From Tsukamurella paurometabola DSM 20162 (GTDB taxonomy: Bacteria > Actinomycetota > Actinomycetes > Mycobacteriales > Mycobacteriaceae), in the NCBI RefSeq assembly GCF_000092225.1, contig NC_014158.1:930001-994000 (forward strand): 64,000 nucleotides of DNA. The letters run 5' to 3'. Positions 54,886 through 63,065 of the stretch are shown in pieces. Both the position numbers and the translations under genes were made by a program. The notes below the pieces were generated by a model. It did no database searches. It was not told the origin of the DNA and worked only from the letters and a program-made list of their open reading frames with translations. Position 1 is the stretch's first letter. Every line of letters starts with the position of its first letter.

Positions 54886-55731
54886 TCAGCGGGCGCGCCG
54901 GATGGCGATGTCGCCGTAGTTGGTCCGAGCCTTGACGGACACGGAGTTCTCGGTGTCCGACGGTGCATCGTCGCCGTCGAGCTCGTTGCGGACCCGCCCC
55001 TCCTTGGAGCTGAGGTCGAGCCAGGCGGGGGTACCGGCGCTCACCCCCACCGTGATCTGGCCGTAGCCGCTCTCCACCTCGACGGCCCCGGAGACCACCT
55101 CCTGCAGCGTGATCGAGCCGTAGGCGGTCTTCGCGGCGACGGAACCGAGGGAGCGCGTGATATCGAGGTCGCCGTACGAGAGGTTGGCCTCGACGGCGCC
55201 GCCGGTCTCCTCCACCCGGACGCTGCCGTGTGAAGCCTTGAGGCGGGCGTCTCCGTCGATCCGGCCGGCCCGGATCTGTCCGTGATCGGCGGTCACCTCG
55301 GCGGAGCCGGCGACATCGCCCACCGTGGCGTTGCCGTGCCCCGCTCGCACCCAGAGGTCGCCGGTGTCGCCGAGTTCGACGAGGCCACCGGGGTTCTTGA
55401 TGCGCGTGGCGCCGAGTCGGCCCGTGCTGTGCGTCCCGCCGTAGGCCACCTCGGCGGTGAGTCGTGATCCCGTCGGGAGTTCGACGCGCACGTCGACGGA
55501 CTCGGACGGGCCGAACAGGCTGAACTTCGGCTTAGGGCCCACCACGGTGAGCCGGGCACCGTCGAACTCCACGCGGGTGACCTCGGCGGCGCGCCGGTCG
55601 GCGCTCTTGGACGCAGATGTGGGGGAGATCGTGACGACGGTGTCGGTGCGGTCGCCGGCGATCACCTCGAGATCGCCGACCTGGAGGTTGACGGCGAGGT
55701 CGATGGGCGACGGGGTGTCGAATGTAGGCAT
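54886..55731 (-). CDS. DUF4097-type beta-strand repeat protein
   Basis: A 281-residue soluble protein made of short repeated beta-strands (YGGTHSTGRLG, GHGNATVGDVAGS, HGSVRVEETGG, YGDLDITRSLGS, YGSITLQEVVSG, YGQITVG, NYGDIAIRR). It would form a right-handed or parallel beta-helix, the DUF4097 pattern. Such proteins accompany membrane and LiaF-like systems; the function is unknown. The ATG follows AAAGGA. It lies between the RHH gene and the ABC genes in one operon. Confidence 0.85.
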   Translation of the reverse strand: MPTFDTPSPIDLAVNLQVGDLEVIAGDRTDTVVTISPTSASKSADRRAAEVTRVEFDGARLTVVGPKPKFSLFGPSESVDVRVELPTGSRLTAEVAYGGTHSTGRLGATRIKNPGGLVELGDTGDLWVRAGHGNATVGDVAGSAEVTADHGQIRAGRIDGDARLKASHGSVRVEETGGAVEANLSYGDLDITRSLGSVAAKTAYGSITLQEVVSGAVEVESGYGQITVGVSAGTPAWLDLSSKEGRVRNELDGDDAPSDTENSVSVKARTNYGDIAIRRAR

Positions 55732-55832
55732 GGGATGTCCTTTCGCAGAGGGTATTTCGGGTATGGCCGGTCCGCCCCGCGCGACCGCGGGGCTGATCGA
55801 GTCGTTCTTTTTCAGGGGGTGCGGGGAGGCGG

Positions 55833-56342
55833 TTACCTCGCCCAGCCGGCGAAATCGTCGCCGGTACGCAATGCGCGCGGCGAGGAGCGTCGCTGTTTGG
55901 GGGAGACGGCCGCCGCGATCGCACGAACCAGCCAGGTATTCACCGACAGGCCGTCGGCCGCCGCGGCTTCATCGACCCGTGCCTTGAGCGCGTCGGGCAG
56001 ACGGAGAGTGGTGCGCGCGGTGCTGGTGTCGTCGATGTCGACCGCGGGGGCCGCCTCGGGTGAATCCGTCTCGGCGGGCGCCTGGGTGACGACGAAGTCC
56101 ACCTCGCGGCCGCGCAGTCGTAGATCGACGGAGCCGGGCGCGAGGTCGCGGGTGATCGCCCCGGCCGCCGCCGACAGCGCGTCGAGCAGTACCAGGCGGG
56201 CGGCGGCGTCGACACTGGCGGCGAGTCGCTGGGCCGCCTCGCGCGGATCGTCGAGTCCGTTGTCGGCGGCGTCGGCCAGTTCGCGCTCGGCCGGGCCGGC
56301 CAGCTGTCGCTGGAGTTCGGTGACGTAGGGCGTGAGGTCCAT
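55833..56342 (-). CDS. RHH-domain (HicB-like) DNA-binding protein
   Basis: A 169-residue protein: helical N-terminal region (1-60), a middle segment, and a C-terminal ribbon-helix-helix (ARTTLRLPDALKARVDEAAA, SVNTWLVRAIAAAV) like HicB/CopG antitoxins. No toxin gene is adjacent; it heads an operon with DUF4097 and DrrAB, so a repressor of that operon is more likely than an antitoxin. The ATG at 56342 is preceded by CACAGT and 6 nt, with TTGACG 17 bp further up; the operator fills the spacer. Confidence 0.8.
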   Translation of the reverse strand: MDLTPYVTELQRQLAGPAERELADAADNGLDDPREAAQRLAASVDAAARLVLLDALSAAAGAITRDLAPGSVDLRLRGREVDFVVTQAPAETDSPEAAPAVDIDDTSTARTTLRLPDALKARVDEAAAADGLSVNTWLVRAIAAAVSPKQRRSSPRALRTGDDFAGWAR

Positions 56343-56351
56343 GGCACTACT

Positions 56352-56372
56352 GTGACACCATTGTGGTGTCAC
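56352..56372 (-). promoter_or_regulatory. RHH operator in the promoter spacer
   Basis: A perfect 9-3-9 dyad, GTGACACCA-TTG-TGGTGTCAC, lying between TTGACG and CACAGT of the RHH operon promoter. The half-site TGGTGTCAC recurs exactly at 56451-56459, and as TGGTGTCG at 56429-56436. Repression by the RHH protein is the simplest interpretation. Confidence 0.8.
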
Positions 56373-56455
56373 GTCAAGTGTGGCCGCCGAGGATCATGCA
56401 AAACCGCAGTTCAGCGACAGTTACAGCATGGTGTCGTGGTGACGTCGATGTGGTG

Positions 56456-57619
56456 TCACTGATGGAATGCGCCGCCGTGGCCGAATGCGAGATCGCTGAA
56501 CCGTTCACCGATCAATCGGTGCGTGGTGCCGTCGGGATGCAGTGCATCGGGCAGCGGGAGTCGGGCGTGGTCGTCCGGCCCGTACAGGGCACGGCCGTCG
56601 AGCAGGTGCAGGTTCGCGTCCTCGGCAGCCCGATCCGTGACGATCCGCGCGAGTTCGTCCCGAATCACCGTGAGGGTGAGCCGTCCGAAACGCACGTCCG
56701 CCGGATCGCCCGTCGCCTCGAAGCGGAGACCGCTCCGTGTGGGGACCGGCATCACGGGGCCCGGGGTGTGTTCTTGAATGGGGCACAGGATGGGGGAGAT
56801 CACGAGGAGCGGCGTGGTGGGATGGCCGTCCCGGACGGTGTCGAGGAAGCCGTGCATCGCCGCGGTGAACGCGCGTAACCGCATCACGTCGCCGTTGGCG
56901 ATGTTGATGCCGATCTTGATGCTCAGCAGATCGGCCGGGGTATCCCGCATCGTGCGCGCCGTGAACGGATCGAGGAGCGCGCTGCCGCCGAAGCCGAGAT
57001 TGATCAGGTCGACGCCGCGCGCGGTGGCCGCGATCGCGGGCCAGGTGCCCGTGGGATGGGTGGCATTGGAGCCGTGGCTGATCGAGCTGCCGTGGTGCAA
57101 CCAGACCCGGCGCGCGTCGTCGGCGATCGGCGCGATGGGGGCATCGGAACGCAGTGCGATCAACCGGGCGGCTTCGTTGTGCGGAAGCCAGATCTCCACC
57201 CGCTTCTCGCCCGGTGGCAGGTCGTCGAATCGGGCCGTGCCCGAGGTACCCTCCGTGACGACGGTCTCCTGGGTCGTCATGTCGACCACGGTGTCGAGAT
57301 CGCCGCCGGGCACCGTCGTCTGGGCGATCAGCCGGCCGTCGACCAGCAGGTCGTACACCCCGTCGGGACGTGGCGGGAGACCCGCGTAGACCCGTTTGGT
57401 GGGGATGGTCTCGAGCTCGAGTGTCGTTGCCGCGGTGCGGAACACCAATCGCATTCCCGAGGGCTGCGCCTGCGCCGATGCGAGGCGTTCGTCCGGGATC
57501 CGGCGCCGCGCGGCAGGCGGAAGCCGGTGGGGGACGAGTCCGCGCGGGGTGCGTTCGAGGTCGAGGTGGCCGCGCAGCACGCTCGCGTCGATCGGGGTGG
57601 TCATGAGGCCGGCGCTCAC
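56456..57619 (-). CDS. SGNH/GDSL-family hydrolase
   Basis: A 387-residue protein: N-terminal beta-rich region (about 40-165), then an SGNH hydrolase with block I HHGSSISHGSNA (nucleophile Ser178 or Ser179), block II NLGFGGSALLDP, block III KIGINIANGD and block V DALHPDG. Likely esterase or carbohydrate deacetylase, without a signal peptide. The GTG at 57619 follows GAGAGG with 7 nt; the ATG at 57604 is an alternative. The end overlaps a repeated half-site of the next operon. Confidence 0.88.
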   Translation of the reverse strand: MSAGLMTTPIDASVLRGHLDLERTPRGLVPHRLPPAARRRIPDERLASAQAQPSGMRLVFRTAATTLELETIPTKRVYAGLPPRPDGVYDLLVDGRLIAQTTVPGGDLDTVVDMTTQETVVTEGTSGTARFDDLPPGEKRVEIWLPHNEAARLIALRSDAPIAPIADDARRVWLHHGSSISHGSNATHPTGTWPAIAATARGVDLINLGFGGSALLDPFTARTMRDTPADLLSIKIGINIANGDVMRLRAFTAAMHGFLDTVRDGHPTTPLLVISPILCPIQEHTPGPVMPVPTRSGLRFEATGDPADVRFGRLTLTVIRDELARIVTDRAAEDANLHLLDGRALYGPDDHARLPLPDALHPDGTTHRLIGERFSDLAFGHGGAFHQ

Positions 57620-57644
57620 GGGCGATCCTCTCCGGGAAAGAGAA

Positions 57645-57676
57645 CGCCCCGGGTCTCGTAGGCGAGACCCGGGGCG
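57645..57676 (-). terminator. Terminator of the sdhCDAB operon
   Basis: A perfect 14-bp stem with a 4-nt loop, 20 bp after the sdhB stop on the minus strand and followed there by TTCTCTTT, a U-rich tail. It is the best intrinsic terminator in the window. Confidence 0.88.
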
Positions 57677-57696
57677 ACTCTGGCTGCAGTTGTTGG

Positions 57697-58467
57697 CTAG
57701 CGGCTGAACAGGAGGGCGCGCTTGACCTCCTGGATGGCCTTCGTCACCTGGATGCCACGGGGGCACGCATCGGTGCAGTTGAAGGTGGTGCGGCAACGCC
57801 ACACGCCGTCGACGTCGTTGAGGATGTCCAGGCGCTCAGCGGCACCTTCGTCGCGGCTGTCGAAGATGAACCGGTGCGCGTTCACGATCGCGGCCGGGCC
57901 GAAGTACGAGCCGTCCATCCAGTACACCGGACAACTGGTGGTACAGCAGGCGCACAGGATGCACTTGGTGGTGTCGTCGAAACGCTCACGGTCGGTGGGC
58001 GACTGGATCCGCTCGCGCGTGGGCTCGTTGCCCGAGGTGATCAGGTAGGGCTTCACGGCGCGGAAGGCGTCGAAGAAGGGCTCCATGTCGACCACGAGGT
58101 CCTTCTCCACGGGCAGGCCGCGGATGGGCTCGACCGTGATGGTGACCTCCTTGCCCTCCTGGAGGAAGTCCTTCATCAGCATCTTGCAGGCCAGTCGGTT
58201 CACACCGTTGATCCGCATGGCGTCGCTGCCGCACACGCCGTGGGCGCAGGAGCGGCGGAAGGTGAGGGTGCCGTCGAGGTAGCCCTTGATGTACAGCAGC
58301 AGGTTCAGGAAGCGGTCCGAGGGCAGCGCAGGAACCTTGTAGCTCTGCCAGCCGGCGGCATCCGGATCTTCCGGGTTGAACCGGTAGACCTTGATCGTGA
58401 CCATGGTCGAGCCGGGCGGAACCGGGGGGTTGACGGTCGATGACGTGAATTCAGCGGTAGCGGTCAT
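57697..58467 (-). CDS. sdhB: Succinate dehydrogenase iron-sulfur subunit
   Basis: A 256-residue subunit carrying three clusters: CAHGVCGSDAMRINGVNRLAC-type cysteines for [2Fe-2S] (N-terminal), CILCACCTTSCPVYW for [4Fe-4S] and the later Cys set in FNCTDACPRGIQV for [3Fe-4S]. It passes electrons from the SdhA flavin to quinone. Its ATG overlaps the sdhA TGA by one base. Last gene of the operon, before a strong terminator. Confidence 0.96.
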   Translation of the reverse strand: MTATAEFTSSTVNPPVPPGSTMVTIKVYRFNPEDPDAAGWQSYKVPALPSDRFLNLLLYIKGYLDGTLTFRRSCAHGVCGSDAMRINGVNRLACKMLMKDFLQEGKEVTITVEPIRGLPVEKDLVVDMEPFFDAFRAVKPYLITSGNEPTRERIQSPTDRERFDDTTKCILCACCTTSCPVYWMDGSYFGPAAIVNAHRFIFDSRDEGAAERLDILNDVDGVWRCRTTFNCTDACPRGIQVTKAIQEVKRALLFSR

Positions 58468-60218
58468 CAGTACTTACGCTCCATCGGCTCGTAGCGGGTC
58501 TGCACGACGGGCTTGGTGTCGAGACGGATCTCCGAGGCCAGGCCCTCGCCCTCCTTGTAGGCCATGGTGTGCACCATGAAGTTCTCGTCGTCGCGGTTGG
58601 GGTAGTCCTCGCGGGCGTGGCCGCCGCGGGTCTCCTTGCGGTTGATCGCGCCGACGACGGTGACCTCGGCGAGTTCCAGGAGGAAGCCGAGCTCGATGGC
58701 CTCGAGGAGGTCGCTGTTGAACCGCTTGCCCTTGTCGGTCACGGTGACATGGTCGTAGCGGGCCTTGAGAGCGCGGACGTCCTCGAGGGCCTGGGTGAGG
58801 GTCTTCTCGGTGCGGAAGACGGCGGCGTTGTTGTCCATCGTCTGCTGCAACTCGGTGCGGATGGCCATCACGTTCTCGTTGCCGTGATCGCTGAGCATGT
58901 TCGCGACCCAGTTCTCGACCATCTCGGCCGGGTTCTCCGGGAGCGGGACGAAGTCGTGGGTGTTGGCGTACTCGGCGGCGGCGATGCCGGAGCGGCGGCC
59001 GAAGACGTTGATGTCGAGCAGCGAGTTGGTGCCCAGGCGGTTGGCGCCGTGCACCGAGACGCAGGCGCACTCGCCGGCGGCGTAGAGGCCGGGGACGACG
59101 TTCTCGTTGTCGCGCAGCACCTCGCCGTGGATGTTGGTGGGGATGCCGCCCATCACGTAGTGACAGGTGGGGTACACCGGCACCAGCTCGGTGACCGGGT
59201 CGACACCGAGGTAGGTACGCGAGAACTCCATGATGTCCGGCAGCTTGGCCATCAGGGTCTCCTCCGGGATGTGCGTGACATCCAGGAGCACGTAGTCCTT
59301 GTTCGGTCCGGCGCCGCGGCCTTCGAGCACTTCGAGCACCATCGACCGGGCGACGATGTCGCGGGGGGCGAGGTCCTTGATGGTGGGGGCGTAACGCTCC
59401 ATGAAGCGTTCGCCGTCCACGTTGCGCAGGATGCCGCCCTCGCCGCGGACGCCCTCGGTGATGAGGATGCCCAGGCCCGCGAGGCCCGTCGGGTGGAACT
59501 GGTGGAACTCCATGTCCTCCAGGGGCAGGCCCTTGCGGAAGACGATGCCCATGCCGTCACCGGTGAGGGTGTGCGCATTGGAAGTGGTCTTGTACATCCG
59601 CCCGGAGCCGCCGGTGGCGAAGATGATCGCCTTGGCGTGGAAGACGTGCAGCTCGCCGGTCGCCAGCTCGTAGGCCACCGCTCCGGTCGCGACGGGACCG
59701 TTCTCGGTCTCGGTGAGTGCGATGTCGAGGACGTAGAACTCGTTGAAGAACTCCACATCGTGCTTGACGCAGTTCTGATAGAGCGTCTGCAGGATCATGT
59801 GCCCCGTGCGATCCGCGGCGTAGCAGGCGCGACGCACGGGCGCCTTGCCGTGATCACGGGTGTGGCCGCCGAAGCGGCGCTGATCGATCTTGCCCTCGGG
59901 CGTGCGGTTGAACGGCAGACCCATCTTCTCCAGGTCGAGCACCGCGTCGATGGCCTCCTTGGCCATGATCTCCGCAGCGTCCTGGTCGACGATGTAGTCG
60001 CCGCCCTTGACCGTGTCGAAGGTGTGCCACTCCCAGTTGTCCTCCTCGACGTTGGCCAGCGAGGCGCACATGCCGCCCTGCGCCGCGCCGGTGTGCGAGC
60101 GAGTGGGGTAGAGCTTGGTGAGCACTGCGGTGCGGGCCCGCGGGCCGGCCTCGATGGCAGCGCGCATACCGGCGCCACCGGCGCCGATGATCACCACGTC
60201 GTAACGATGTTCCTGCAT
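58467..60218 (-). CDS. sdhA: Succinate dehydrogenase flavoprotein subunit
   Basis: A 583-residue flavoprotein that oxidises succinate to fumarate in the TCA cycle. FAD motif VIIGAGGAGMRAAIEAG, covalent-FAD His in RSHTGAAQGGM, active-site regions THTRDHGK-like (GGHTRDHGKAPVRRACY), HQFHPTGLAGLG and NRLGTNSLLDINVFGRR. Length is normal. Third gene of sdhCDAB, 24 bp after sdhD. Confidence 0.97.
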   Translation of the reverse strand: MQEHRYDVVIIGAGGAGMRAAIEAGPRARTAVLTKLYPTRSHTGAAQGGMCASLANVEEDNWEWHTFDTVKGGDYIVDQDAAEIMAKEAIDAVLDLEKMGLPFNRTPEGKIDQRRFGGHTRDHGKAPVRRACYAADRTGHMILQTLYQNCVKHDVEFFNEFYVLDIALTETENGPVATGAVAYELATGELHVFHAKAIIFATGGSGRMYKTTSNAHTLTGDGMGIVFRKGLPLEDMEFHQFHPTGLAGLGILITEGVRGEGGILRNVDGERFMERYAPTIKDLAPRDIVARSMVLEVLEGRGAGPNKDYVLLDVTHIPEETLMAKLPDIMEFSRTYLGVDPVTELVPVYPTCHYVMGGIPTNIHGEVLRDNENVVPGLYAAGECACVSVHGANRLGTNSLLDINVFGRRSGIAAAEYANTHDFVPLPENPAEMVENWVANMLSDHGNENVMAIRTELQQTMDNNAAVFRTEKTLTQALEDVRALKARYDHVTVTDKGKRFNSDLLEAIELGFLLELAEVTVVGAINRKETRGGHAREDYPNRDDENFMVHTMAYKEGEGLASEIRLDTKPVVQTRYEPMERKY

Positions 60219-60242
60219 GATGCGGGTGAGTCCTTCCTGGCG

Positions 60243-60710
60243 CTACTGCGCGGTGGGCACGGAGGCCGGTTCGAACGTGAGCAGCGCGTACGAGCCGAGG
60301 CCGACCACGAGGATCATCGACAGGACGAGCAGTGCCTTGAGCCAGAAGCGGGTGCGGTCCTTCTTGGCGTAGTCATCGATGATCACGCGCAGGCCGTTGC
60401 CGCCGTGCAACTGGGCGAGCCACAGCATGGTGATGTCCCAGATCTGCCAGAACGGGCTGGCCCAGCGCTGCGCGACGAACGCGGCGTTGATCCGGTGCAC
60501 GCCGTCGCTGTCGAGCGCCAGCATGATGAAAACGTGGCCGAAGACCAGCACCAGCAGGGCGATGCCCGAGAAGCGCATGAACAGCCATGCGTACTTCTCG
60601 AAGTTGCCGCCGGTGGGACGGTGCGGGGAGCGGGGGTTGTCGAGCGAGGCGGGGCGGTCGTACTGCTTGAGCAGCGTCTTGGCGAGCTTGGGCTCGTTCG
60701 CGGTAGTCAT
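60243..60710 (-). CDS. sdhD: Succinate dehydrogenase membrane anchor subunit D
   Basis: A 155-residue anchor of three membrane helices (about 45-65, 88-110, 125-145) after a 35-residue polar N-terminus. A candidate haem or quinone-site His lies in LVFGHVFIML, and DITMLWLAQLHGGNGLRV follows the second helix. It binds quinone with SdhC. 11 bp after sdhC. Confidence 0.92.
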   Translation of the reverse strand: MTTANEPKLAKTLLKQYDRPASLDNPRSPHRPTGGNFEKYAWLFMRFSGIALLVLVFGHVFIMLALDSDGVHRINAAFVAQRWASPFWQIWDITMLWLAQLHGGNGLRVIIDDYAKKDRTRFWLKALLVLSMILVVGLGSYALLTFEPASVPTAQ

Positions 60711-60721
60711 CTATCGGTCCC

Positions 60722-61126
60722 CTAGTTCGTGAACATGATGTAGAGGAGACGGGCGGCCATGCCGGCGCCGGTGATCAGGAAGACCACCCACACCGCGATC
60801 GACATCGCCTTCTGGTACTGCACGCCCTTGCTCCAGAAGTCCACGAGGATCACGCGGATGCCGTTGAGGGCGTGGAACAGGATGGCCATGACCAGGCCGA
60901 TCTCGAGAAGACCGATGAGCGGCGTCTTGTACGTCTTGATGACCGCGTCGTAGGCCTCGGGGTCGATGCGGATGACCGCGGTGTCGAGGACGTGGACGAA
61001 GAGGAAGAAGAAGATGGTGACGCCGCTGATGCGGTGCAGCACCCAATTCAACATTCCCGGGTCGCCCTTGTAGAGGGAGACGCGGCGCGGCTCCTTCGCC
61101 GCCACCACCTCAGTAGTACTGCTCAT
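60722..61126 (-). CDS. sdhC: Succinate dehydrogenase cytochrome b556 subunit
   Basis: A 134-residue membrane subunit with family signature LHRISGVTIFFFLFVHVLD (first helix, His candidates for haem) and FHALNGIRVILVDF in the second. First gene of the operon. A GGCAGGG ribosome-binding sequence precedes the ATG. The promoter must lie in 61127-61306, near the iron-box-like site. Confidence 0.95.
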   Translation of the reverse strand: MSSTTEVVAAKEPRRVSLYKGDPGMLNWVLHRISGVTIFFFLFVHVLDTAVIRIDPEAYDAVIKTYKTPLIGLLEIGLVMAILFHALNGIRVILVDFWSKGVQYQKAMSIAVWVVFLITGAGMAARLLYIMFTN

Positions 61127-61306
61127 CGAGCCCTGCCTTCGACATCATCGTTGATGGACGCGGCGGAATCAGTCACCTCGGGCAGCTCGTCAGCCCGGAC
61201 GGCGCTTCAATCCCGACGTGTACCTGAACCCACGCCTTGACCTTAAACCCACGGGAATGTGGAATCGAAACCACGGTCCCGATCCGTTGGGGCCGAAAGG
61301 ATTTAG

Positions 61307-61325
61307 TTAGGTTTGCCTGACATAA
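61307..61325. promoter_or_regulatory. IdeR/DtxR-type iron box between sdhC and cdd
   Basis: TTAGGTTTGCCTGACATAA matches 16 of the 19 positions of the IdeR/DtxR consensus TWAGGTWAGSCTWACCTWA. It overlaps TAAATT (61323-61328), a candidate -10 for cdd-deoA, and lies just upstream of CTAAAT on the minus strand (61306-61301), a candidate -10 for sdhCDAB. Which operon it serves, and whether by repression or activation, cannot be told from sequence. Confidence 0.6.
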
Positions 61326-61368
61326 ATTGACTCGTGATCAACAACGTAGCGAAAGGGTGTGGCCGACG

Positions 61369-61767
61369 GTGCCGGAGATCGACTGGGAGATGTTGCGGCG
61401 CACGGCCGTCGAGGCGATGGGGCGGGCCTACGCGCCCTATTCGGAGTATCCCGTCGGGGCCGCCGCCATCACCACCGACGGCCGGGTCGTGTCCGGATGC
61501 AATGTGGAGAATGTCTCATACGGCCTCGGGCTCTGCGCGGAGTGCGGACTGGTCAGCGCGCTGCACAATTCCGGGGGCGGACGGCTGCTCGCCTTCTCGT
61601 GCACCAATGCCAACGGCGACATCCTGATGCCCTGCGGGCGGTGTCGCCAGCTGCTCTACGAACACGGCGGGGGAGAACTCCTCGTCGACCACCGCTCGGG
61701 CCCCGTGCCGCTGAGCACACTGTTGCCTGATGCCTTCGGGCCCGACGACCTCGAGGAGGTCAAGTGA
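61369..61767 (+). CDS. cdd: Cytidine deaminase
   Basis: A 132-residue zinc enzyme converting cytidine and deoxycytidine to uridine forms for pyrimidine salvage. Signatures: GCNVENVSYGLGLCAECG (zinc Cys and catalytic Glu) and MPCGRCRQLLYEHGG. The GTG at 61369 (VPEIDWEMLRR) matches the mycobacterial N-terminus; a GAAAGGG site lies 11 nt before it. Longer in-frame starts (61357, or TTG at 61327) seem less likely. Overlaps deoA by one base. Confidence 0.93.
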   Translation: MPEIDWEMLRRTAVEAMGRAYAPYSEYPVGAAAITTDGRVVSGCNVENVSYGLGLCAECGLVSALHNSGGGRLLAFSCTNANGDILMPCGRCRQLLYEHGGGELLVDHRSGPVPLSTLLPDAFGPDDLEEVK

Positions 61768-63065
61768 TGAGTGAAGTCTTCGATGCGGTCTCGGTGATCG
61801 CCGCCAAGCGCGACGGTAAGGCCCTCACCGACGGCCAGATCGACTGGGTGATCGACCGGTTCACCAGCGGTGAGGTGGCCGACTACCAGATGTCGGCGCT
61901 GGCGATGGCGATCTTCCTCAACGGGATGGACCGCCGTGAGATCGCGCGCTGGACCGCGGCCATGATCGCCAGCGGCGAGCGGATGGACTTCTCCGGACTG
62001 CGCCGCGACGGCAAGCCCCTCGCGACCACCGACAAGCACTCGACCGGCGGCGTGGGCGACAAGATCACCCTGCCGCTCACACCGCTCGTCGCCTCGTACG
62101 GTGTCGCCGTGCCGCAACTGTCCGGCCGCGGTCTCGGCCACACCGGCGGCACGCTGGACAAGCTCGAGGCGATCGCGGGCTGGCGGACCGACCTGACCAA
62201 TGAGCAGATGTTCGACCAGCTGGAGAAGGTGGGCGGTGTGATCTGTGCGGCCGGTTCGGGCCTCGCACCCGCTGATAAGAAGCTCTACGCGCTGCGCGAT
62301 GTCACCAGCACGGTCGAGGCCATCCCACTGATCGCCAGCTCGATCATGAGCAAGAAGATCGCCGAGGGCACCGCCTCGCTCGTGCTCGACGTGAAGGTGG
62401 GTAAGGGCGCCTTCATGAAGACCGCAGCGCAGGCCCGCGAACTCGCCGAGACCATGGTCGCGCTCGGCCACGACTCCGGCGTCGACACCGTCGCCCTCCT
62501 CACCGACATGTCCACTCCGCTCGGCCGCAGTGCCGGCAACGGTCTCGAGGTCGCCGAATCGCTCGACGTGCTCGCCGGTGGGGGACCGTCGGATGTGGTG
62601 GAACTGACCCTCGCGCTCGCGAAGGAGATGCTCGCCCTCGCCGGCGTCGACGCCGACCCCGCGGAGCACCTCGCCAACGGTAAGGCGATGGACAGCTGGA
62701 AGGCGATGATCGCGGCCCAGGGCGGCGACCCCGACGCGCCGCTGCCCGTCGCGCAGCACACCCGCACCGTCCCCGCGCCCGCCTCCGGTGTGCTCACCGA
62801 ACTCGATGCGATGGGCGTCGGCATCGCCGCCTGGCGCCTCGGCGCGGGCCGCGAGCGGCAGGGCGAGCCGGTGCAGGCCGGCGCGGGCGTCACCTGGCAC
62901 GCGGGCGTCGGCGACACCGTCACCGCAGGGGAGCCGCTGTTCACGCTGCACACCGACACCGAAGAGAAGTTCGACGGCGCGATCGCCGCGCTCGACGGGG
63001 CGGCCGTGATCGGCGAGACCGCCGCCCCGCGCGGTTCGCTGGTCCTCGACCGGGTGACGGCCTAG
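61767..63065 (+). CDS. deoA: Thymidine phosphorylase
   Basis: A 432-residue enzyme that phosphorolyses thymidine/deoxyuridine to base and deoxyribose 1-phosphate. Signatures: TDKHSTGGVGDKITL, SGRGLGHTGGTLDKLEAI and the C-terminal pyrimidine-phosphorylase domain. The ATG at 61767 follows GGAGG at the right distance; a GTG one codon earlier is too close. Works with Cdd in salvage. Its TAG overlaps the TAG of the convergent dehydrogenase in a CTAG. Confidence 0.96.
   Translation: MSEVFDAVSVIAAKRDGKALTDGQIDWVIDRFTSGEVADYQMSALAMAIFLNGMDRREIARWTAAMIASGERMDFSGLRRDGKPLATTDKHSTGGVGDKITLPLTPLVASYGVAVPQLSGRGLGHTGGTLDKLEAIAGWRTDLTNEQMFDQLEKVGGVICAAGSGLAPADKKLYALRDVTSTVEAIPLIASSIMSKKIAEGTASLVLDVKVGKGAFMKTAAQARELAETMVALGHDSGVDTVALLTDMSTPLGRSAGNGLEVAESLDVLAGGGPSDVVELTLALAKEMLALAGVDADPAEHLANGKAMDSWKAMIAAQGGDPDAPLPVAQHTRTVPAPASGVLTELDAMGVGIAAWRLGAGRERQGEPVQAGAGVTWHAGVGDTVTAGEPLFTLHTDTEEKFDGAIAALDGAAVIGETAAPRGSLVLDRVTA

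Noticed and set aside
55833-56342. HicB-like protein as part of a toxin-antitoxin pair
   Set aside because: No HicA-sized toxin gene lies on either side. The operon continues into DUF4097 and ABC genes, so a plain regulator is more likely.
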